A stretch of 64,000 nucleotides of DNA from Cellulomonas fulva (GCF_018531375.1 NZ_JAHBOH010000001.1:1178001-1242000), one strand, 5' to 3'; shown: positions 1 through 8,917, counted from the stretch's first letter. A program made the numbers and translations. The notes: generated by a model from the sequence alone, not told the origin.

Positions 1-1
1 G

Positions 2-2398
2 ACGGTGACCGACACGCTGCCCGCCGGGCTGAGCTACGACTCGTCGTCGACGGCCGGCTCGCCGCTGTGGACGTGCGAGGCCGACGAGCAGGAGGTCACC
101 TGCGTGCTCGGCGACGGCACGGCCACCCTGGTCGCGGGCACGGACGCGCCGACGCTGACGATCACCACGCTCGTCGACCCCGCCGCCGACGCGGGCACGT
201 ACACCAACACGGCGTACGCGTCCTCGCCCCTGTCCGGCGACTCCGACCCGGACACCGCCGACGTGGACGTGGTGACGTCCGCCGACCTCGGCGTGACCAA
301 GTCGCACAGCGGCGACGCGGTGGCCGGTGAGCCGTTCACCTGGACGCTCACGGTGACCAACGGCGGCCCGTCCGACTCGCGGGCGACCGCCGACGAGCCG
401 ATCGTCGTGGTCGACACCCTGCCCGCGGGCGTGACCTTCGCGCCCGGGGACGCGGGCGTGGTGACCGGCGGCGGGTTCACGTGCGTCGCGGGTGACCCCG
501 TCGACGACGGCGAGCTCGAGACCGTGCGCTGCGAGCGCCCGACGACGCTGGTCGACGGCGCCGCCGTCTCGGTCGACCTGCCCGTGGCCCTGGACGCCGA
601 CCTGCTCGGCACGGTGACCAACACCGCGACGGTCACGCCGGGGCTCACCCCGCAGCCGGACGACGCGACGCTCCCGGACACGGGCACCGACGACGTCACG
701 GTGACGGGCCTCGCGGACCTCGGCATCGTCAAGACCGTGACCACGCCCGCCGACGAGGTCGTCGCCGGCGGCGCGCTGACGTGGGACGTGCAGGTGACGA
801 ACGTCGGCCCGTCGACGTCCCGCGCCGACGCCGAGACCCCGATCGTCGTCGTGGACTCGCTGCCCGCCGGCGTGCACGACGCGACCGCGTCGGGCGACGG
901 CTGGGCGTGCACCACCGACGGCCCGCGGATCACCTGCGAGCGCGACGAGGACCTGCTCGTCGGGCCCGCGCCGGCGATCACCGTGACCGCCACGGTCGAC
1001 TCGGGGACGACGACCGAGCTGCGCAACGTCGTCGAGGTGGTCCCCGGCCTGACGCCGCAGCCCGACGGGCTCGGCGGTGCGGGCGCCGGCGACCAGCCGG
1101 ACCAGGACGACGCGGCGGTCACGCCCGGCACCCTGGCCGACCTCGCGATCGCCAAGACCGTGGTCGACGAGCCGCTCGCGGGCGGCACCGCGACCTACCG
1201 GCTGCGGGTGACCAACCTCGGCCCGTCCGACGCGCTCGACGTGGTGGTCACGGACGGCCTGCCCGACGGCCTCACGTTCCGCGCGCTCGGTGACACGTCG
1301 CCGGGCAGCGCGTGGGACTGCACCGGGGACGTCGAGTGCGCGCTCGTCGGGCCGCTGCCCGCCGCCGCGACCGTCTGGCTGGACGTCGTCGTCGACGTGG
1401 CGCCGGGTGTCACCGACGACGTGGCGAACACCGCCACGGTCCGCTCCTCGACGCCCGACCCGGTGGAGGAGAACAACACCGACACGGTGACCAGCGGCTC
1501 CGACGCGCTCGCGGACCTCACGGTGGACAAGTCGCACCGCGGCGAGGCCCGGGTGGGCGAGGCGCTCACGTTCGACCTCGTCGTGACGAACGGCGGCCCG
1601 TCGTTCGCGCGCGACGTCACGCTCTCCGACGTCGTCCCGGCGTCGCTGCCGGTCACCGACGTGCGACCGGACGGCGACGGGTGGACGTGCGCGGTCGGCG
1701 AGCCGACGAGCGACGGGACCCGCGTGCTGTGCGTGCGCGACACCCTGGCCGCGGGCCGGACCGCCCCGGCCGTGCACGTCGACGTGCTCGTGGGCGCCGA
1801 CGCGTTCCCGAGCGTGACGAACGTCGTCGACGCCGCCACCGCGACGCCCGGACCGGGCGAGCCGGGTGGGGCGACGGCGACCGACGACGACGAGGTCGAG
1901 GTGCCCGCGCTCGTGGACCTGGCGATCACCAAGGAGCTGGACGGTGACGCGCTCCAGGTCGGCAGCGCGGCGACCTACGTGCTCACGGTGACCAACCACG
2001 GGCCGACCGACGACCCGGGTCCCGTCACCGTGGTCGACGAGCTGCCGGACGGCCTCACGTTCCACTCGGTGCGCGGTGCCGACTGCGCGGCGGACGGCCA
2101 GACCGTCAGCTGCACGGTCGACGGACTCCGCGTCGGCGCGTCCGCGACGATCCGGCTCACGGTGCTGGTCGACGCGCGCGCGGCGGACGAGGGCGCGGTG
2201 ACGAACCGGGCCACCGTCACGAGCCCGTCCACGGACACCGACCCGGACAACGACGCGGACACCGTCACCTCGCCGGTGGACGACGAGCCGCTCGCGGTCA
2301 CCGGGGCGAACGCCGCCGCCCTCGCGCTGCTCGCGCTGCTCCTGGTGCTCGGCGGCTTCGCGGTCGTCCTGACGGCGCGGCGGCGTCGGCGGGTCTGA
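2..2398 (+). CDS. DUF11-repeat cell-surface protein with LAxTG anchor (5' partial)
   Basis: The frame is open to the left edge, so the start and signal peptide lie outside the window. The visible ~797 residues are a chain of about 125-residue DUF11-type beta-sandwich repeats. One is partial, then five begin with A/VDLxxxK at about residues 93, 236, 379, 501 and 638, each carrying TVTNxGPS and DxLPAGL-type motifs. The C-terminus has a classic sorting signal: LAVTG at about residue 763, a hydrophobic helix of ~23 residues, and an Arg-rich tail (RRRRR). LAxTG is the class E sortase motif of high-GC actinobacteria, so wall anchoring is likely. DUF11 proteins are usually stalk-like surface or adhesion modules. 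No catalytic domain is visible in this part. A strong hairpin follows the stop codon. Confidence 0.88.
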   Translation, partial: TVTDTLPAGLSYDSSSTAGSPLWTCEADEQEVTCVLGDGTATLVAGTDAPTLTITTLVDPAADAGTYTNTAYASSPLSGDSDPDTADVDVVTSADLGVTKSHSGDAVAGEPFTWTLTVTNGGPSDSRATADEPIVVVDTLPAGVTFAPGDAGVVTGGGFTCVAGDPVDDGELETVRCERPTTLVDGAAVSVDLPVALDADLLGTVTNTATVTPGLTPQPDDATLPDTGTDDVTVTGLADLGIVKTVTTPADEVVAGGALTWDVQVTNVGPSTSRADAETPIVVVDSLPAGVHDATASGDGWACTTDGPRITCERDEDLLVGPAPAITVTATVDSGTTTELRNVVEVVPGLTPQPDGLGGAGAGDQPDQDDAAVTPGTLADLAIAKTVVDEPLAGGTATYRLRVTNLGPSDALDVVVTDGLPDGLTFRALGDTSPGSAWDCTGDVECALVGPLPAAATVWLDVVVDVAPGVTDDVANTATVRSSTPDPVEENNTDTVTSGSDALADLTVDKSHRGEARVGEALTFDLVVTNGGPSFARDVTLSDVVPASLPVTDVRPDGDGWTCAVGEPTSDGTRVLCVRDTLAAGRTAPAVHVDVLVGADAFPSVTNVVDAATATPGPGEPGGATATDDDEVEVPALVDLAITKELDGDALQVGSAATYVLTVTNHGPTDDPGPVTVVDELPDGLTFHSVRGADCAADGQTVSCTVDGLRVGASATIRLTVLVDARAADEGAVTNRATVTSPSTDTDPDNDADTVTSPVDDEPLAVTGANAAALALLALLLVLGGFAVVLTARRRRRV

Positions 2399-2403
2399 TC
2401 CTG

Positions 2404-2440
2404 TCCTGCACCCGCGGGGGACCACCCCGCGGGTGCGGGA
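2404..2440 (+). terminator. Intrinsic terminator of the DUF11 gene
   Basis: A perfect 12-bp GC-rich inverted repeat (2408-2419 against 2425-2436, 5-nt loop) extends to about 16 bp with one G-T pair. It begins 6 bases after the stop codon. There is no clear T-run, as is common in high-GC actinobacteria. Confidence 0.7.
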
Positions 2441-2481
2441 CCGGTCGTGGCCGGGCCGCGGGTAGGATCGGTGGTGAACGA

Positions 2482-2575
2482 CAGGGGAGCGTCGGGCGTG
2501 AGCCCGGGCGCTGAGAGTGCGGACCACCGCAGACCCTCGAACCTGATCCGGTTGATACCGGCGTAGGGAGTCGGG
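2482..2575 (+). promoter_or_regulatory. TPP (THI-box) riboswitch
   Basis: The leader carries the conserved thiamine pyrophosphate aptamer landmarks in order: a P1/P2 segment with GGGAGC, the CTGAGAGTGC box at about 2511-2520, then ACCCTCGAACCTGATCCGG, GATACCGGCG and TAGGGA closing near 2570. It ends about 95 bases before the start codon of the thiamine-type binding protein. In this family, TPP binding represses downstream genes, here the three-gene importer. No thiamine biosynthesis gene follows. Confidence 0.95.
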
Positions 2576-2669
2576 CTTTCTCTCTCCGTGGTCGTCGTCG
2601 ACCGCGGGACCGCGGCCGACGACGGACGCGGAGCACCCCTCCTGCTGACCGAGGAGGAGCACCACCCGC

Positions 2670-3809
2670 ATGACCACGACCTCACCGCGCCCCGCGCGTC
2701 CCCGCCGACGCGCCGTCCGGGCGCTGACCCTGGCGGCCGTCCCCGTCCTCGCGCTCGGCGCGTGCTCGCTGACCGGCTCGACCGCCGCCTCGTCGGACCC
2801 GACGCCGTCCGGTGCCACCGCCGGCGGTGCGGCGACGGGCGCGGCCGGGACCACCGTCACGCTCGTCACGCACGACTCGTTCGCGCTCTCCGACGGCCTG
2901 CTCGAGCAGTTCACGGCGGACACGGGCATCGACGTCGAGGTGGTGCAGCCGGGCGACGCGGGTGCGCTGGTCAACCAGCTCGTGCTCACCAAGGACGCGC
3001 CGCTGGGCGACGTGGTGTTCGGCATCGACAACTCGTTCGCGTCGCGCGCGCTCGAGGAGGGCGTCGTCGCGCCGTACGCGGCGCAGGGCGACGCCGCGGG
3101 CGACGCGGCCGGGTTCGCGGTGGCGGGGGACGACGAGGGTGCCCTCACGGCCGTCGACTTCGGCGACGTCTGCCTCAACGTGGACCACGCGTGGTTCGCG
3201 AAGAAGAAGCTCGCGGAGCCGACGACGCTCGACGACCTCACCGAGCCGGAGTACGCGGACCTGCTCGTCGTGCCGAACCCCGTGACGTCCTCGCCGGGCT
3301 TCGCGTTCCTGCTCGCGACGATCGGCGCGAAGCCCGACGGCTGGCATGACTACTGGCAGGCGCTGGTCGACAACGGCCTGAAGGTCGCCGACGGCTGGTC
3401 CGACGCGTACTTCACGGACTTCTCCGGGGGCGGCGGCGACGGCCCGCGGCCGATCGTGCTCTCCTACGCGAGCTCCCCGCCGTCGACGGTGCCGGAGGGC
3501 GGCACCGAGCCGACGACGGGCGCGCTGCTCGACACGTGCTTCCGCCAGGTCGAGTACGCGGGCGTCCTGACGGGCGCGCAGAACCCCGCCGGCGCGCAGG
3601 CCCTGCTCGACTTCCTGCTGTCCGACGAGGTGCAGGCCGACATCCCGGGCTCGATGTACATGTACCCGGTGAGCGCGACCGTCGACCTGCCGGCCGACTG
3701 GGCGCAGTGGGCCCCGCTCGCCGAGCAGCCGTTCGACGTCGCCCCCGACCAGATCTCCGCGAACCGCGACACGTGGCTCCAGGAGTGGTCGGCGACGGTG
3801 ATCGGCTGA
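2670..3809 (+). CDS. thiB: Thiamine ABC transporter substrate-binding lipoprotein
   Basis: This 379-residue protein is the extracytoplasmic binding component of a thiamine (or thiamine precursor) importer. The N-terminus is a lipoprotein signal: an Arg-rich stretch, a hydrophobic core and a lipobox LGAC with the acylated Cys at residue 32. The mature part matches the ThiB/periplasmic iron-binding fold, starting TVTLVTHDSFALSDGLL and containing FGIDNSF and PNPVTSSPG motifs typical of thiamine-binding ThiB proteins. It sits directly behind a TPP riboswitch and ahead of a permease and an ATPase, which fixes the role well. The ATG start gives a complete signal peptide. Expression is expected to fall when cellular TPP is high. 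Confidence 0.9.
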   Translation: MTTTSPRPARPRRRAVRALTLAAVPVLALGACSLTGSTAASSDPTPSGATAGGAATGAAGTTVTLVTHDSFALSDGLLEQFTADTGIDVEVVQPGDAGALVNQLVLTKDAPLGDVVFGIDNSFASRALEEGVVAPYAAQGDAAGDAAGFAVAGDDEGALTAVDFGDVCLNVDHAWFAKKKLAEPTTLDDLTEPEYADLLVVPNPVTSSPGFAFLLATIGAKPDGWHDYWQALVDNGLKVADGWSDAYFTDFSGGGGDGPRPIVLSYASSPPSTVPEGGTEPTTGALLDTCFRQVEYAGVLTGAQNPAGAQALLDFLLSDEVQADIPGSMYMYPVSATVDLPADWAQWAPLAEQPFDVAPDQISANRDTWLQEWSATVIG

Positions 3810-3819
3810 CGAGCCCGAC

Positions 3820-5610
3820 ATGACGCTCGCGACCACGACCCGACGGCAGGGCGACCCGGCGCACGCCGGCTCCGCGCCCCTGCCCGCGGGTCGTGGTCGC
3901 TCGCACGGCCGCCGGCTCGAGCGGGTCGGCGCGGGCGCGTTCTGGACGGCCGCCGTGGCCCTCCCGCTCGGGTTCCTGCTGCTCTTCTTCGCGTACCCCG
4001 TCGCCGTGATGGTGGGGCGCGGGTTCGTCGTCGACGGGCACCTGGACCTGTCCGGGTTCGCCGACGTGTTCTCGCGGCCGCGGACGTGGCGGATCGTCGG
4101 CCAGACGCTCGCGCAGGCCGGGGTCGCGACGAGCGCGAGCGTGCTGCTGGGCGTGCCCGGCGCGTACGTGCTCTACCGGCACCGCTTCCGCGGCCGGGCG
4201 GTGGTGCGCGCGCTGGTCACGGTCCCGTTCGTGCTGCCGACGGTCGTGGTCGGCGTCGCGTTCCGGTCGCTGCTGGTCGAGGGTGGTCCGCTCGGCTTCC
4301 TGCACCTCGACGGGACCTTCGCGGCGATCGTCGCGGCGCTCGTGTTCTTCAACTACGCGGTCGTGGTGCGCGGCGTCGGCGGGCTGTGGGAGCGGCTCGA
4401 CCCGCGCGCCGAGCAGGCGGCCCGCGCGCTCGGTGCCACGCCGTGGCGCGCGTTCCGGACCGTCACGCTGCCCGCGCTGACCCCCGCGATCGTGTCCGCG
4501 GCCTCGCTCGCGTTCCTGTTCTGCGCCACCGCGTTCGGCACCGTGCTGGTGCTCGGCGGCCTGCGGTTCGGGACGATCGAGACCGAGATCTGGATCCAGA
4601 CCACGCAGTTCCTCGACCTGCGGGCCGCCGCCGTGCTCTCGGTGGTGCAGCTCGTCGTCGTGGCGGGCGCGCTCACCGTCGCGGCGCGCGCACGCCGCGG
4701 CCGGGAGCGCGCGCTCGCCCTGGCCGACCCCGAGCTCGTCGTGCGGCCGCTGCGTCTGCGGCGCGAGCCCGGGACGCCGCGGCGCGACGGGCACGCGCTG
4801 ACCCTCGTCGCGGCCGGCGTCACCGCGCTCGTCGTCGTGCTGCTCGCCGTGCCGTTGGTCAACCTGGTGGTGCGCTCGCTGCGCGTCGGCGAAGCCTGGG
4901 GGCTGGACCACTACCGCGCGCTGGGGACGGCGGGCGGCGGCGTCACCGTGACGGTGTGGCAGGCGGCGCTGACGTCGCTGCGCACCGCGGTCGACGCGAC
5001 GCTGCTCGCGCTGGTCGTCGGCGGCCTGGTGGCGCTCGTCGTGTCCCGGCGGCCCCGGCGCCCGGCGGCCCGACGAGCCGTCGCGGGGCTCGACGCGGTG
5101 TTCATGCTGCCGCTCGGGGTCTCGGCGGTCACCGTCGGGTTCGGGTTCCTGCTCACCATGGACCACCTGCTCGGCCTCGACACGGACCTGCGCCGCTCGC
5201 CGGTGCTGGTGCCGATCGCGCAGGCGGTCGTGGCGGTGCCGCTCGTCGTGCGGACGGTGCTCCCGGTGCTGCGCGCGATCGACCCGCGGCTGCGGGAGGC
5301 CGCCGCCACCCTGGGCGCCGCGCCCGGGCGCGTGCTGCGCACCGTGGACGTGTCGCTCGCGGCGCGGTCGCTGGGGCTGGCCGTCGGGTTCGCGTTCGCC
5401 GCGTCGCTGGGCGAGTTCGGGGCGACGTCGTTCCTGGCGCGGCCGGACAACCCGACCCTGCCCGTCGTGATCTTCCGGCTCATCGGCCGGCCCGGTCCGG
5501 ACAGCTACGGCATGGCGCTCGCGGCGTCGGTGGTGCTCGCGGTCCTGACCGCGTGCGTGGTGGCGGCGTGCGAGCGGCTGCGTCGTCCGGGCGAGGGAGG
5601 CGAGTGGTGA
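3820..5610 (+). CDS. thiP: Thiamine ABC transporter permease, two-domain
   Basis: This 596-residue integral membrane protein consists of two fused binding-protein-dependent permease domains, the usual arrangement in ThiP and FbpB-like importers. Each half carries the cytoplasmic coupling (EAA) loop: EQAARALGATPWRAFRTV in the first and EAAATLGAAPGRVLRTV in the second. About twelve hydrophobic segments are visible. It starts 10 bases after the binding-protein gene, and its stop overlaps the start of the ATPase gene (GTGA), so the three form one operon under the TPP riboswitch. No good ribosome site precedes the ATG, so translation may depend on coupling to the upstream gene. Confidence 0.9.
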   Translation: MTLATTTRRQGDPAHAGSAPLPAGRGRSHGRRLERVGAGAFWTAAVALPLGFLLLFFAYPVAVMVGRGFVVDGHLDLSGFADVFSRPRTWRIVGQTLAQAGVATSASVLLGVPGAYVLYRHRFRGRAVVRALVTVPFVLPTVVVGVAFRSLLVEGGPLGFLHLDGTFAAIVAALVFFNYAVVVRGVGGLWERLDPRAEQAARALGATPWRAFRTVTLPALTPAIVSAASLAFLFCATAFGTVLVLGGLRFGTIETEIWIQTTQFLDLRAAAVLSVVQLVVVAGALTVAARARRGRERALALADPELVVRPLRLRREPGTPRRDGHALTLVAAGVTALVVVLLAVPLVNLVVRSLRVGEAWGLDHYRALGTAGGGVTVTVWQAALTSLRTAVDATLLALVVGGLVALVVSRRPRRPAARRAVAGLDAVFMLPLGVSAVTVGFGFLLTMDHLLGLDTDLRRSPVLVPIAQAVVAVPLVVRTVLPVLRAIDPRLREAAATLGAAPGRVLRTVDVSLAARSLGLAVGFAFAASLGEFGATSFLARPDNPTLPVVIFRLIGRPGPDSYGMALAASVVLAVLTACVVAACERLRRPGEGGEW

Positions 5611-6647
5611 CGGGTCCGACGAGCGCGCGCGGGCTGGGCGTGGTCGACGCGGTGGTCCGCTACCCGGCGGCGCGGCGCGGCCGGCCGGGGACGACGGCCG
5701 TCGACGGCGTGAGCCTCGACGTGCCGCGGGGGGAGGTGCTCGCGCTGCTGGGACCGTCCGGCTGCGGCAAGTCGTCGCTGCTGCGCGCGGTCGCCGGCCT
5801 CGAGCCGCTCGCCGGCGGGACGGTGACGTGGGACGACGAGCCGGTGGTCGACGTCCCGGTGCACCGCCGCGACTTCGGGCTCATGTTCCAGGACGGGCAG
5901 CTGTTCCCGCACCGCGACGTCGCGGCGAACATCGCCTACGGGCTGGCGGGCCGGCGGCGCGGCGAGGTGGCCGCGCGCGTCGAGCGGCTGCTCGAGCTCG
6001 TCGGGCTGCCGGGTGCCGGACCCCGCGCGGTGGCGACCCTGTCCGGTGGCGAGCGCCAGCGCGTGGCGCTCGCGCGCGCCCTGGCCCCCGCGCCGCGCCT
6101 CCTGCTGCTCGACGAGCCGCTGTCCGCGCTCGACCGGTCCCTGCGCGAGCGGCTCGCGCTCGACCTGCGCGCAGCGCTGCTCGCGACCGGCACCACGGCG
6201 CTGTTCGTCACCCACGACCAGGACGAGGCGTTCACCGTGGCGGACCGGGTGGCGGTGATGTCGGCGGGCCGGCTGCTGCAGGTCGACCGGCCGGCGGAGC
6301 TGTGGCGCGCGCCCGCCGACGAGCAGGTCGCGCGCTTCCTCGGCTACGAGGGGTTCGTCGTCGCGTCCGCTGCCCCGCCCGCCCTGCGTGACGCCCTGCC
6401 CGCGTCGGTGCCGGCGGACGCGACGATCGCGCTGGCGCCCGGCGCGCTCGTCGTCGACCCGGCTGCCGGTGCGCTCGTCGGGGACGTCCTCGCGGTCCGC
6501 ACCCGGCGCGGCCGGCCCTCCGTGCACGTCGCCGTCCCCGGCCTCGGGGCGCTCACCGCCCTGGCGTCCGGCACGGACCTGCCGGCGCCGGGCGACCCGG
6601 TGCACCTGCGTCCCGACGGCGACCAGGTCGCGGTGCTGCGGGCGTGA
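5607..6647 (+). CDS. thiQ: Thiamine ABC transporter ATP-binding protein
   Basis: This 346-residue ATPase powers the upstream permease. It shows Walker A GPSGCGKSS at residues 49-57, a Q-loop in FGLMFQDGQLFPH, the signature LSGGERQRVAL, Walker B LLLLDEP and the switch His in FVTHDQ. The C-terminal ~100 residues form a TOBE-like regulatory extension. The GTG start overlaps the permease stop (GTGA) and has a ribosome site GAGGGAGG 7 bases upstream. The frame stays open far upstream of this GTG, but that part is only a shadow of the permease gene. Specificity for thiamine rests on the riboswitch and the binding protein. The ATPase alone also resembles iron and spermidine importers. Confidence 0.9.
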   Translation: MTGPTSARGLGVVDAVVRYPAARRGRPGTTAVDGVSLDVPRGEVLALLGPSGCGKSSLLRAVAGLEPLAGGTVTWDDEPVVDVPVHRRDFGLMFQDGQLFPHRDVAANIAYGLAGRRRGEVAARVERLLELVGLPGAGPRAVATLSGGERQRVALARALAPAPRLLLLDEPLSALDRSLRERLALDLRAALLATGTTALFVTHDQDEAFTVADRVAVMSAGRLLQVDRPAELWRAPADEQVARFLGYEGFVVASAAPPALRDALPASVPADATIALAPGALVVDPAAGALVGDVLAVRTRRGRPSVHVAVPGLGALTALASGTDLPAPGDPVHLRPDGDQVAVLRA

Positions 6648-6753
6648 GGCCGGGCGCGGCCGGGGTGCACGGCCGCAGGTCCAGGTCTAGCGTCGCAAGG
6701 GCAACGACTTCCGCCGACGCCGTCGGGCGTCGTCCCTGCCGAGGTGATGCGCG

Positions 6754-7530
6754 ATGTCCATGGAGCGCCGCGAGATCCTGTCGCTCGACCTCCCGGCCGA
6801 CCTGGCCACGGTGTGGCAGCACCTGCGGGACCCCGCGCTGGCGAGCCGGTGGTACGGCACCGGCGGACCGGGTTCCGACGCCGACGTCCGCCGTGAGCTG
6901 CTCGACGGCGCCGACGAGGGCCGGCTCATCGAGCACGACGCGACGACCCACACGCTGACCTGGCCCAACCACGACGTGCTCGCCGTCTCGGCCGCCGCGC
7001 ACGAGCCGGGGCACACGCACCTGACCGTCACGCGGCCCAGCCACGACGCGTACGGGCGCGGCTACGACGGCGTGCTCGACGAGCGCGACGAGCGCTGGCT
7101 CGCCGACGCGCACCAGCTGCTGTTCGCGCTGCGCGTGCACCCCGGCCAGGAGCGCCGCACGCTCGTGGCGCACGACCTCGACGCGGGCCCGCGGCACGAG
7201 CGGCTGCTCGACCGCGCCGGCCTGCACGGCGTCCGGGGCGTGCCCGTGGGCGGCCACGTGCAGGCGCGTCGGCCCGACGGCACGCTGCTGGGCGGCACGC
7301 TCCTGTACAAGACCGAGCACCAGGTGGGGCTGCAGCTCCACGGCATCACCGAGTCGCTGCTGATCATCCGCGAGACCCCCGCGGGCAGCCGTCCGCCGCA
7401 CGGCACCGTGAGCCCCGTCCTGTCGGTGTACGGCCTCGACGACGAGACGTTCGCGCAGGTGGTCCGGCGGTGGGACGGCTGGTGGCGGGCTGCGGGCGCG
7501 GCACCGGCCCCGGCCCGCCTCGGCGCCTGA
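6754..7530 (+). CDS. SRPBCC/START-like domain protein
   Basis: A 258-residue soluble protein with no signal peptide or membrane segment. The N-terminal ~95 residues look like a SRPBCC (AHSA1-like) lipid/hydrophobic-ligand-binding fold: SLDLPADLATVWQHLRDP, then ASRWYG and a run of alternating strands. The C-terminal half again reads like strands plus a terminal amphipathic helix ending WDGWWRAAG, so the protein may hold two related domains. The ATG is preceded by GAGGTGATGC. It stands alone after the thiamine operon and I see no partner gene. The ligand and function are unknown. Confidence 0.6.
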   Translation: MSMERREILSLDLPADLATVWQHLRDPALASRWYGTGGPGSDADVRRELLDGADEGRLIEHDATTHTLTWPNHDVLAVSAAAHEPGHTHLTVTRPSHDAYGRGYDGVLDERDERWLADAHQLLFALRVHPGQERRTLVAHDLDAGPRHERLLDRAGLHGVRGVPVGGHVQARRPDGTLLGGTLLYKTEHQVGLQLHGITESLLIIRETPAGSRPPHGTVSPVLSVYGLDDETFAQVVRRWDGWWRAAGAAPAPARLGA

Positions 7531-7562
7531 CCCCCGCCGGGTCCTCGCGCGTCAGATCCCCG

Positions 7563-7631
7563 CGAGGTCGTCAGAAGGTCAGTGCCTCGTCGCGAATCTC
7601 TGACGAGACAGGGCGAGGTCTGACGACCTCG
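7563..7631. repeat. Palindromic element, family A copy 1 (divergent copy)
   Basis: A perfect 13-bp inverted repeat, CGAGGTCGTCAGA (7563-7575) against 7619-7631, encloses 43 bases. It fills most of the gap between a plus-strand gene and a convergent minus-strand gene. The outer CGAGGTCGT is shared with the elements at 17062 and 18176, though the inner sequence differs. It may act as a two-way terminator. A further CGAGGTCGT-like half lies at about 7641. Confidence 0.5.
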
Positions 7632-7655
7632 GTGGGGTGTGACGAGGTCGTTGCG

Positions 7656-7892
7656 TCAGGGGGAGGTGGCGCGGTCGCGCGGGCGGAGGGGGGACAGGGC
7701 GTAGGTGATCGCGTAGGCGAGCACGAAGGCGATGAACGGGAGCCGGCCCGGCGAGGCCCACGCCGCGACTGCCCAGGCCGCGAGCCCGACGACGAGCGCG
7801 GCCGTGACCAGCACGAGCCGCGCGGTCTGGCCCGTCCGGCGCAGGTGGGCCACGACCCGGCCGACGACGACGCCGCCCACTCCCGCCAGCAC
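7656..7892 (-). CDS. Small membrane protein, unknown function
   Basis: A 78-residue protein (longer if an earlier GTG at 7901 or 7970 is used) with about three hydrophobic stretches: LAGVGGVVVGRVV, ARLVLVTAALVVGLAAWAV and FIAFVLAYAITYAL. I chose the GTG at 7892 because GGGAG lies 9 bases upstream. The conservation pattern and TM content look genuine, but no family is recognised. It is transcribed away from the PadR gene, so the palindromic operator in the shared region could control both. PadR regulators often control adjacent membrane proteins or transporters, which makes this gene a possible target. Confidence 0.45.
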   Translation of the reverse strand: MLAGVGGVVVGRVVAHLRRTGQTARLVLVTAALVVGLAAWAVAAWASPGRLPFIAFVLAYAITYALSPLRPRDRATSP

Positions 7893-8003
7893 CGTCAGCA
7901 CGCTCCCGACCCTACCGACCGTGCCGCGAGCACCCGTGCGGTCGCGCCAGTCCGCCGGGTGCGCGTCCACCGCGCTCGGCGGGAGTCACGGCTGAGGGTT
8001 GTC

Positions 8004-8028
8004 AACGATGTATCGGCGATATATCGTT
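8004..8028. promoter_or_regulatory. Palindromic operator of the PadR regulator
   Basis: A 25-bp near-perfect palindrome centred on 8016 consists of two adjoining 10-mers, CGATGTATCG (8006-8015) and CGATATATCG (8017-8026), flanked by AA and TT. It is AT-rich against a very GC-rich background and lies about 50 bases before the PadR start codon. ATATCG-type palindromes are typical PadR-s2 sites, so autoregulation is likely (inference). Confidence 0.7.
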
Positions 8029-8078
8029 CAGGGTGTCGTCGAGATCCCGACGGCACCCACAGACCGAGGAGAACCCTG

Positions 8079-8852
8079 ATGCGACACCCTCATGACGGGT
8101 TCGGGCGGCGCGACCCGCGCCCCGAGCCCACCGACCCGATCACCCAGCGCGGCTGGAACGAGCGGCGACGCCGCCCGGACGGCCGCTACCCCGACGACGC
8201 CGGCTGGTCCGGCCCCGCCGGCGGCGGCGCGTGGCGCGGCCGCCGCGGTCCCGGCGGTCCCGGCCCCGGTCCCGACGAGGGCTGGGGACCGCGCGGCGGC
8301 CGGGGCTTCGGCCACGGCGGCCCGCACGGCCACGGCGGACGCGGCTTCGGGCCGGGCTTCGGTCCCGGCTTCGGTGGCCCCGGCAGCCGGGGGCGCCGCG
8401 CCGGTCGCGGTGACATCCGCGCCGCGGTGCTGCTGCTGCTCGCCGACCAGCCGATGCACGGCTACCAGCTCATCCAGGAGATCGCCGAGCGCACCGAGGG
8501 CCGCTGGCGGCCCAGCCCCGGAGCGATCTACCCCGCCCTCGCGCTGCTCGAGGACGAGGGCCTGGTGACCATCGAGGTGACGTCCGGCCGCAAGATGGCG
8601 ACGCTCACCGAGGCGGGCGGCACCTACGTCACGGAGCACGCCGACGAGCTCGGCGACCCGTGGGCCGCGGCGGCCGAGCGGCCCGAGCACCCCGGGCACG
8701 TGATGCGTGCCGCGGTCGGTGCCCTGGCGGGTGCGGCCGAGCAGGTCGCGCGGACCGGGACTCCGGAGCAGGTGAAGCAGGCCGCCGAGATCCTCGACAC
8801 GGCCCGCCGCCACCTCTACGCGCTCCTCGCGGAGCCGACCAACGAGGCCTGA
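8079..8852 (+). CDS. PadR-family transcriptional regulator with long Gly/Arg-rich N-terminus
   Basis: A 257-residue regulator. The PadR winged-helix domain begins near residue 111 (GDIRAAVLLLLADQPMHGYQ) and contains the conserved GAIYPALALLEDEGLV recognition region, followed by TLTEAG. The last ~75 residues form the helical dimerisation part. The first ~110 residues are low-complexity, rich in Gly, Arg, Pro, Phe and His (repeats such as GFGPGFGPGFGG), and are predicted disordered. Typical PadR proteins are 110-190 residues, so this tail is an addition. The ATG has a ribosome site (GAGGAGAA) and lies behind a strong palindrome, so this start is secure. Confidence 0.88.
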   Translation: MRHPHDGFGRRDPRPEPTDPITQRGWNERRRRPDGRYPDDAGWSGPAGGGAWRGRRGPGGPGPGPDEGWGPRGGRGFGHGGPHGHGGRGFGPGFGPGFGGPGSRGRRAGRGDIRAAVLLLLADQPMHGYQLIQEIAERTEGRWRPSPGAIYPALALLEDEGLVTIEVTSGRKMATLTEAGGTYVTEHADELGDPWAAAAERPEHPGHVMRAAVGALAGAAEQVARTGTPEQVKQAAEILDTARRHLYALLAEPTNEA

Positions 8853-8884
8853 GCGGCCCCGACGTCGAGCAGCCACGACGCCGA

Positions 8885-8917
8885 GGGCGCCGGTCCGCAC
8901 CCCGCGGGCCGGCGCCT
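8885..8917. terminator. Bidirectional terminator between PadR and GNAT genes
   Basis: A 13-bp GC-rich stem (8886-8898 against 8904-8916, one G-T pair, 5-nt loop) sits between two convergent genes. No T-run is seen on either side. Confidence 0.6.

Noticed and set aside
7531..7655. Possible CRISPR-like repeated GACGAGGTC motifs
   Set aside because: The copies are irregular in spacing and arranged as inverted, not direct, repeats. No cas genes are present.
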